Shown here: positions 1-5,305 of the stretch, piece after piece
How positions within the stretch are numbered: position 1 is the stretch's first letter
How the letters are laid out: every line of letters starts with the position of its first letter
Assembly (NCBI GenBank): GCA_946183715.1
Contig: CAMHDB010000139.1
Span: 1-5,305, forward strand
Direction: 5' to 3'
Source: an uncultured Oscillibacter sp.
GTDB taxonomy: Bacteria > Bacillota > Clostridia > Oscillospirales > Oscillospiraceae
DNA: 5,305 nucleotides
The notes under the pieces: generated by a model
The model's database searches: none
What the model was told of the DNA's origin: nothing
What the model saw: the letters and a program-made list of their open reading frames with translations, nothing else
Position numbers and translations under genes: made by a program

Positions 1-2016
1 GCGGAGCGCGTCGTAGAAATCGCCCTGCGTGTGCCGCGCGCGGATTTCGGCAAGGCGGTCGGGCGTGAAGGCGAATACCGGAGAACGCAAGACGGCGATT
101 AGCGGCACGTCCTGACGCGGATTGTCGATAATCTGCAAGAGCGCGAACGCCGTCGAGACTTCCATCGTATCGAAGAAGCCGCCGCTCTCGTCGAAGGAGC
201 ACGGGATGTTCCGTTCCGACAGCGCCTCGAAAAACGCGGCTGTCCGGGAGCGCGGGGAGCGCATGAGAATGACGATATCCTCGGGGCGGCAGGGGCGGAA
301 AGCGCCGTCGGCGTCCGTGACGGGAAAGCCGCCGTCGAGCAGTTCGCGGATACGCCCCGCTACGAAACGCGCCTCCGCCGTCACGCGCCGCACGGGCGGG
401 TTTTCGGGGTCGTCGGCGGCGGAACGGCGGCGCGCCGCTATCAGGTGAAATTCCGTGGCGCAGTCGCCGCGCGGCGGGTAGTATTCCGCGCCGAAGTGCA
501 GCGCCTCCTCCGGGCCGTAGGACATCTCTCCCATTTCCGGCGAGAGGATGTTTGTAAAGACAAAGTTGGCGGCGTCGAGAATCTCCCGCCGGGAGCGGAA
601 GTTCCGCGACAACAGAATTTTGCGTTCCTGCCCGTCGCGGGCCTGTTCGTGGGGCAGGAACTGCCCGTACTTGCGAAGGAAAATTGTCGGGTCGGCGAGG
701 CGGAAACGGTAGATACTCTGTTTTACGTCCCCGACTACGAACAGGTTCTTTTCCTCCCGCGACACCGCGCGGAATATCGCGTTTTGTACCTCGTTGGTGT
801 CCTGATACTCGTCGACTAAAATTTCCACGTAGCGCGCGGAAATCTGCCGTCCGGTTTCGGTGGTGGCGCCGTCCTCGGACAGCAGGAGCTGTAAAGACAG
901 GTGCTCTTGGTCTGGAAAGTCGGCGGCGTTGATACGGAGTTTTTCGGCGCGGTAGGCCTCCGAAAAGTCGGAAACCAGATTCAGCAGTGCCAGCATGGCG
1001 GGGGCGATTGCGCGCAAATCCTCCATAGCGTCCGCGCCGCCGACGGCGACGGTCTTTTGCAACCGTTTCAACCCGTCCTTGCACGTCTCCCAGACGCGCT
1101 TCAGCGACAGTACAAGCGGGTCATTCCCGCGGCCCCTCGGCGCCGATACGCGCGGAAACGTTACTTGCGCGGCGAGCGTCCCGGCGTCGTCCCAGCGCTC
1201 CGTCTGTGAAAGCGCATTCATAGCGCCCGCTACTGTCAGGAATTTGTCGCCGTAGCCCTTTTTGAGTTTGGGGTCGTCCGCCGTGCGTGCGGCGTAATCG
1301 CGGAGAAGGGCTTCCCAGTACGCGCCGCTCCGCCGCACGGTGTCGCGCAGTTCCGAGGCGTACACCGTCGTGCCGAAGTCCGCGCCCCCGCGCGACAACG
1401 CCTCCCACGCCTCCCGGCTGCGCGCAAGCCACTGTAAAGGCCACGCGTGGCTTTGCAGTTTCTCGTAGACTTCCAGCGCAAGCGCGGCAAGTTTGCTGTC
1501 GTCGCGCCCCGCGCCCATCGCGTCCGCCAACAGCGCCCCCCCCGCCGACAGGTTTTCGTAAAACTTTTCCAGCGTCCGGCGGAGTACGCGTTCCCGCAAC
1601 AGCGCCGCCTCCGGCTCGTCGAGTACCCGGAAATCAGGCGTCAGGGCGTGGCGGTCGCCCTCCCGCGCGAGTAGGTGCGTATTCTCCCGCAACAGGCTTG
1701 TGCAGAAGGAATCGACCGTCTTGATGTCGGCCTGATAGACGCGCAACATCTGCCGCCGGAGGTGTTCGTCGCCGGGGTTCTCCCCGACGCGCTTGCTCAG
1801 TTCCCCGGCGATTTTGCCGCGCAGTTCCGCAGCCGCCGCTTTCGTGTACGTGATAATCAGAAATTCGTCGAGGTTGCGGCGCTCCTGTTCGACATAGCGG
1901 AACAGCCGCTCTACCAATACTTTCGTTTTGCCGGAACCAGCCGCCGCGGAAACCAGTAACTGTCCGCCCCGGTTTTCGACCGCCGCCGACTGTTCCGGCG
2001 TCAGCGTCACACTCAT
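1..2016 (-). CDS. addA: AddA subunit of AddAB helicase-nuclease, N-terminal 672 residues, 3' end outside window
   Basis: AddA is the SF1 (UvrD-like) ATP-dependent 3'-5' DNA helicase of AddAB and normally has a C-terminal nuclease domain. Translating from the ATG at 2016 gives 672 codons without a stop, to the left edge. Motifs in order: Q motif LTPEQSAAV (Gln9); Walker A AAAGSGKT (Lys30); motif Ia ITYTKAAAAELR (about 55-66); motif Ib IKTVDSFC (98-105); DFPDQEHLSL just before Walker B; Walker B VDEYQDTN (Asp402, Glu403); motif III GDVKQSIYRFR (429-439); motif IV LSRNFRSR (469-476); and the AddA-typical IDNPRQD (630-636) followed by VLRSPVF. All motor residues visible are intact. Motifs V and VI and the nuclease domain (roughly the last 500 residues of a protein of about 1,200) are outside, so nuclease activity cannot be judged. 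A run of eight G on the coding strand (1543-1536, Ala158-Ala161) lies in a variable region; the frame is intact across it. The start is supported by a Shine-Dalgarno and the ATGA overlap with addB. Confidence 0.96.
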   Translation of the reverse strand, partial: MSVTLTPEQSAAVENRGGQLLVSAAAGSGKTKVLVERLFRYVEQERRNLDEFLIITYTKAAAAELRGKIAGELSKRVGENPGDEHLRRQMLRVYQADIKTVDSFCTSLLRENTHLLAREGDRHALTPDFRVLDEPEAALLRERVLRRTLEKFYENLSAGGALLADAMGAGRDDSKLAALALEVYEKLQSHAWPLQWLARSREAWEALSRGGADFGTTVYASELRDTVRRSGAYWEALLRDYAARTADDPKLKKGYGDKFLTVAGAMNALSQTERWDDAGTLAAQVTFPRVSAPRGRGNDPLVLSLKRVWETCKDGLKRLQKTVAVGGADAMEDLRAIAPAMLALLNLVSDFSEAYRAEKLRINAADFPDQEHLSLQLLLSEDGATTETGRQISARYVEILVDEYQDTNEVQNAIFRAVSREEKNLFVVGDVKQSIYRFRLADPTIFLRKYGQFLPHEQARDGQERKILLSRNFRSRREILDAANFVFTNILSPEMGEMSYGPEEALHFGAEYYPPRGDCATEFHLIAARRRSAADDPENPPVRRVTAEARFVAGRIRELLDGGFPVTDADGAFRPCRPEDIVILMRSPRSRTAAFFEALSERNIPCSFDESGGFFDTMEVSTAFALLQIIDNPRQDVPLIAVLRSPVFAFTPDRLAEIRARHTQGDFYDALR

Positions 2017-5000
2017 TGCGATTCCTCCCTGTCGAGCAGTTCCCAGAACTCCTCCGGCTTGACTTTGCGGACATAGCGCAGTCTGTCGCGGTCGCGCCCG
2101 TCCTGAAAGTGACAGGCCCCGGCCCAGTCGCAGTATTTGCACGGGGTGTCCTCTGACGAGTGACAGCACGGGTCGGCGTCGATATTCCCCGCGCGCACTT
2201 CCTCCGCAATCTTGCGCACGAGGCTTTCGACGTACTTGCCCAGCTTTCCCAGTTGCGCGGCGGACGCCAAGTCGCCCGTGATTCCGCCGTCCTTGCTCAC
2301 GCGCATGGGCAGAAAGCGCGGCTCTGACAGCGATTCGTGCTCCATAGCTTGTAATACTTCCGGCTCCGACAGCAGTAAACCGGAACGGCGCAGTTCCTGA
2401 TTTCGTTTCTTTTCGAGTTCCTCTTCTGAGATTCCGCGCTCGGCGTCGAGGATGGTATCACGTGCCGGGAAGTACAGTACGCCCGCCGCTTCCACGTCCT
2501 CCCCGAACCACTGCTTTCCGCCGCGTTCCAGCGCGAACAGGTACAACAGCATTTGCAGGTCAAGCCCCATGCGGACGTTGGAGAGGTCGAACTTTTTCCG
2601 CCCCGACTTGTAGTCCATGACGCGCAAATACAATTTTCCGCCGTGCCGCCATGCGTCGACGCGGTCGACGCGCCCGCGCAGGCGGAGTTCGCCGCCGGGG
2701 TCGTGGATGACGATGGACGGGAACGACTTCCGCCCGTCGCCGGACGCCGTGCCGATTCCCAACTCGAACTCCACCGGGACGAAATCGGAATGCCGCAGTT
2801 CCTCCGCGGTCTGGTCGACAATCGCCAGCGCGCTCCGGCGCAGTCGCTGGAACAGGTAGCGGAAACGCGCCGTCTTTTTCGACAGGTCGCCGAAGGTCTC
2901 CTGTACGAATTGTTCCATATAGCGTTCGGCGAGGGCGTGTAAGGTGTCGTCGTCGACGCGCGCGAAGCCGCCCATACTCTTTACGTCCGCGCAGACGTGC
3001 TCCAACAGATAGTGCAGGAACGTCCCGATTTGCGGGGCGTCGAAAGCGGCGGCGTCGCGTGGACGGGCGCGCAGTCCGTAGCGCATGAAGAACGAGAAGT
3101 GACAGTTGCGCGTGCGCTCCAGTTGCGACGCCGACAGCGCGAGGCGTTCGCCGTAGAGGGCGCGCACCGCCGGACGCGACAGCGCCCCGCGCCGCAGTCC
3201 CGACGCGCGTCGCATTGCCGACAGCGCCGCGCCGCAGTCGCCGCGCGTCTCCAAGTAGTTCCAGAGCGGCCCGCCGATATCGCCCCCGGCGGCCTCCATA
3301 GCGGGGAGTTTCGCCGTCAGGCGGTATTCGTGCCGCCCGGTTTCGTACTCGACACGTAGCCCCGGGAACAGCGACAGCAGGCGCGGAATCACGAACGCGG
3401 GGCGCAATTCCTCCCCGGCGCTGCCCGTCGCCGGATAGCTGACAGTCAGTCCGTGTGTGGGCTGTGCCAGCGCGGCGTAAAGATTTTGCAATTCCATACT
3501 CATCTGCTCCAAGCCGTTCGGGGCGAGTTCGACGCCGCGCGCGGACAATTCGCGGCGGTCGTCCTCGTTGAGAATCCCGCCCGACTGCGCCGGCGTCGGT
3601 AAAACGTGGTCATTCGCGCCCAACAGGAACAAATACTTCACCGTGTGGCGGTCATTTCTTGTGATTTCGCTGACGGACACTTGGTCGAGCGACGCCGGAA
3701 TTGTGCCCACGCTGTACTGTGACAGAATCTGCCGGAACAGCCGCGCGAAGGTGTCGGAGTCCATGCGCTCGTCGCCCAGAATTTCCACGAACTGGTCGAG
3801 AACCCCGCAGAGGATTTCCCATAATTGCGCGGTCTCCTCCGCTTCCTGTAGGCGTCCGGCGTCGGCCTGTAAGCGTATCCGGCTTTCGAGGGCCTCCCGG
3901 AGTTGCAGACGTTCCAGAAAGCTGTAAAGTGCCTCTACTTTCTCCACCGCCGTCTCTCCGCTCTTGAGGCCTTCCGACAGCGGCAACAGCGTTTCCCGTA
4001 CACGGCCCCGCAACGCGTTGACCTGCCGCAGACGCGCCGACTGTTCGTCCGTCCACTCGTTCCCGTATCCGTCGGGGTGCTCCGTCCAGTCGGTGTCGCG
4101 CGTCCACATCGCCCCGTGAATCTCCCATTTCAGCGCGTAGTTTTCGAGGATGTCGCATTCCTCCGGCGACAGCCCGCCGAGACCCGTTTTCAGCCACCGG
4201 AACATGTCCTCGTACTCGTAGCCGTCCGTGACCGCCGACAGCGCCCCCGTCACCAGACTGACGGCGGGCTTTTCCAGAATGTCGCTCCGCTTACTGAAGT
4301 ACGCCGGGATTTCCCAGCGCCCGAATACCGTTTGCAGTGTCCCCAGATAGTCTTCCATATTCCGCGCGGAGACCGTGATTTCCCGGAAGCGCGCCTTCCC
4401 CGATGACACTAATTTGACGATTTCGGCGGCGGTGCGTTCGGCCTCCGTGACGACGTTCGACGCCTCCCGGACATGGATTTCCGCACAGTCCCCGGAGTAC
4501 GCCGCGCCGCCCCGGAAGAAGTGGCGCTCTAGGTGTCCGAGGGCCCCCGACGCCCGCGCGGTCATCGTCTCGACTTGGAACGGGCACCCGGCGTCGTCGG
4601 CCAGTCGCCGCAACTGCCAGAGCGTGCGCAGGGCCATGGTGAACATTTCCTCGCGGCTGTCCGGCTCGCCCAACAGCGCCACCGTCACGGAGTGCGCCTG
4701 TCGCAACATCACCGACAGCGCCCGCCGCTCCTGCGCGTTGAAGTAGGTGAAGCCGTCCAGAAAGATGTCCTTCCCGGCGACGTATCCCGACGGTTCGAGG
4801 TTGTCGCAAAGGCGGCTCATACGGTCGCGGCGGTCGTGTCCGCGCTCGCGCAGGCGCGCCTCGTAGGCCCCGTAGAGCATGGACAGGTCGCGCAATTTGT
4901 CGGCGGTCATCCCCGACAGTTCCCCGGCCTTCTCGTAGAGCAATTCCGGCGTCACCTCAAACGCGCGCAACTCGTCGAATACGTCTAGTAACTTTTGCAG

Positions 5001-5305
5001 GAACGCAGGCTTGCGCGACGGCCTCCGGTAGACGGTCAGCACGGGCGAGAGTTCGGTCATACAGCGTTGCAGCGTCAACAGCCGCCCCCCGGCGTCAAGG
5101 GAAGTCTCCGACATGCCGCCGACCGCCGAGAGTACGCGGTCGCACAGCCGCCGGAAACTCAATACTTCCGCGTGTCGGCTCGCGGTGTCGCCGCACACCC
5201 GGCACAAGTCGACCTCCGCCGCGTGGGAGGCGTGCTCCGGGACGAGTAATATTTGTTCGCTACGGTCGCCGAGGGCGCGGATAGTCTCCAGAATCCGGGT
5301 TGATT
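2013..5305 (-). CDS. addB: AddB subunit of AddAB helicase-nuclease, 5' end cut off by window
   Basis: AddB (RexB-like) pairs with AddA to process double-strand breaks in recombination. The reading frame stays open to the right edge: upstream of a TTG at 5207 it continues as STRILETIRA then ILLVPEH, the usual AddB N-terminus. The first complete codons (Ser-Thr from 5303) follow a split codon ending AA, as expected for the Lys of a Walker A GSGKST. So about 13 residues lie outside, and the TTG is internal, not the start. Visible length is 1096 residues; the family is about 1,150. Counting from 5303: AEVLSFRRL near residues 41-49; a helicase-like core with LLGANDHVLP near 3595-3625; then the RecB-type nuclease with GRVDRVD (Asp 880 and 883) and VMDYKSG (Asp 897, Lys 899). 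Four cysteines at 734 (NCHFSFF) and 1055, 1058, 1064 (CKYCDWAGAC, C-X2-C-X5-C) match the [4Fe-4S] ligands known from Bacillus AddB. It ends TGA at 2015-2013, overlapping addA. Identity is secure; the exact start is unseen. Confidence 0.97.
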   Translation of the reverse strand, partial: STRILETIRALGDRSEQILLVPEHASHAAEVDLCRVCGDTASRHAEVLSFRRLCDRVLSAVGGMSETSLDAGGRLLTLQRCMTELSPVLTVYRRPSRKPAFLQKLLDVFDELRAFEVTPELLYEKAGELSGMTADKLRDLSMLYGAYEARLRERGHDRRDRMSRLCDNLEPSGYVAGKDIFLDGFTYFNAQERRALSVMLRQAHSVTVALLGEPDSREEMFTMALRTLWQLRRLADDAGCPFQVETMTARASGALGHLERHFFRGGAAYSGDCAEIHVREASNVVTEAERTAAEIVKLVSSGKARFREITVSARNMEDYLGTLQTVFGRWEIPAYFSKRSDILEKPAVSLVTGALSAVTDGYEYEDMFRWLKTGLGGLSPEECDILENYALKWEIHGAMWTRDTDWTEHPDGYGNEWTDEQSARLRQVNALRGRVRETLLPLSEGLKSGETAVEKVEALYSFLERLQLREALESRIRLQADAGRLQEAEETAQLWEILCGVLDQFVEILGDERMDSDTFARLFRQILSQYSVGTIPASLDQVSVSEITRNDRHTVKYLFLLGANDHVLPTPAQSGGILNEDDRRELSARGVELAPNGLEQMSMELQNLYAALAQPTHGLTVSYPATGSAGEELRPAFVIPRLLSLFPGLRVEYETGRHEYRLTAKLPAMEAAGGDIGGPLWNYLETRGDCGAALSAMRRASGLRRGALSRPAVRALYGERLALSASQLERTRNCHFSFFMRYGLRARPRDAAAFDAPQIGTFLHYLLEHVCADVKSMGGFARVDDDTLHALAERYMEQFVQETFGDLSKKTARFRYLFQRLRRSALAIVDQTAEELRHSDFVPVEFELGIGTASGDGRKSFPSIVIHDPGGELRLRGRVDRVDAWRHGGKLYLRVMDYKSGRKKFDLSNVRMGLDLQMLLYLFALERGGKQWFGEDVEAAGVLYFPARDTILDAERGISEEELEKKRNQELRRSGLLLSEPEVLQAMEHESLSEPRFLPMRVSKDGGITGDLASAAQLGKLGKYVESLVRKIAEEVRAGNIDADPCCHSSEDTPCKYCDWAGACHFQDGRDRDRLRYVRKVKPEEFWELLDREESQ
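2017..2029 (-). promoter_or_regulatory. Ribosome-binding site of addA inside the end of addB
   Basis: On the minus strand the sequence GGGAGG (2029-2024) lies seven bases before the addA ATG at 2016, a near-ideal Shine-Dalgarno and spacing. It lies within the last codons of addB (Asp-Arg-Glu-Glu-Ser-Gln). The addA ATG and the addB TGA share bases as ATGA (2016-2013). This decides the addA start and is the usual arrangement for translational coupling, which would keep the two subunits near equal amounts. The coupling is inferred; the site and overlap are read directly. Confidence 0.85.

Noticed and set aside
1634..2209. Open reading frame of 191 codons on the minus strand straddling the addA start and addB end
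   Set aside because: It is out of frame with both genes, rich in Arg, Pro and Thr as expected for a shadow frame in GC-rich DNA, and has no recognisable motif. Both real genes are conserved through this region.
2652..2669. Closely spaced GTCGAC palindromes (2655-2660 and 2664-2669) as a possible operator
   Set aside because: They encode the conserved nuclease motif Arg-Val-Asp-Arg-Val-Asp with the favoured codons GTC GAC, in the middle of addB and far from any start.
3178..3239. Imperfect direct repeat of about 20 bases (3178-3199 and 3220-3239) in addB
   Set aside because: The copies differ by two bases in length and both fall in Ala-Leu-Ser and Arg-rich coding sequence of a variable stretch before the nuclease domain. 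Shared codon preference explains it; there is no third copy and no flanking structure.
5205..5207. TTG at 5207 as the start of addB
   Set aside because: The frame stays open upstream to the window edge and encodes recognisable AddB N-terminal sequence, with the end of a Walker A motif at the edge. The TTG is an internal leucine.
5185..5207. CXXC-like pair (LCRVCG) near the AddB N-terminus as a possible extra metal site
   Set aside because: There are only two cysteines with no partner pair nearby, in a segment just before AEVLSFRRL where I recall similar sequence in other clostridial AddB proteins. Not enough to claim a metal site.
122..5249. Numerous open frames of about 60-170 codons on the plus strand, and minus-strand shadows at 2297-2821, 3652-4197 and 4291-4809
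   Set aside because: All lie opposite or out of frame within addA and addB, have Arg/Ala/Pro-rich translations without known domains, and are the by-product of few stop codons in GC-rich coding DNA.

Overview
The window is one reading unit: two overlapping genes on the minus strand, addB followed by addA, which encode the two subunits of the AddAB helicase-nuclease (called RexBA in some Firmicutes). Both genes run off the window. addB enters at the right edge, lacking only its first dozen or so codons. addA leaves at the left edge, so its second half, including the nuclease domain, is not visible. There is no intergenic space: the addB stop and the addA start share an ATGA at 2013-2016. No RNA genes, mobile elements, CRISPR arrays, terminators or promoters are visible.

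Organism: an AddB with four cysteines placed for an iron-sulfur cluster, together with the addB-addA order, is typical of Bacillota. The high GC content (about 60 % by eye) and the wording of the AddA motifs (for example ITYTKAAAAEL and DEYQDTN) suggest a high-GC clostridial lineage such as Oscillospiraceae or a relative. That placement is inference from memory of the family; there is no taxonomic marker here.

How the genes work together: AddA carries the ATP-dependent 3'-5' helicase motor (complete Walker A, Walker B and motif III here) and, in its unseen half, should carry one nuclease domain. AddB carries a degenerate helicase-like region, expected to scan for Chi, and a C-terminal iron-sulfur nuclease domain that is complete here. 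The heterodimer resects double-strand breaks to a 3' overhang for RecA loading and degrades unprotected linear DNA, including phage DNA. The tight overlap and a good internal ribosome-binding site fit 1:1 production.

I found no previously undescribed system. The most notable signal is compositional: GATC is completely absent from the 5.3 kb on a manual scan, and two rare ATA isoleucine codons sit where ATC would have created it. This may reflect long-term exposure to GATC-specific restriction.
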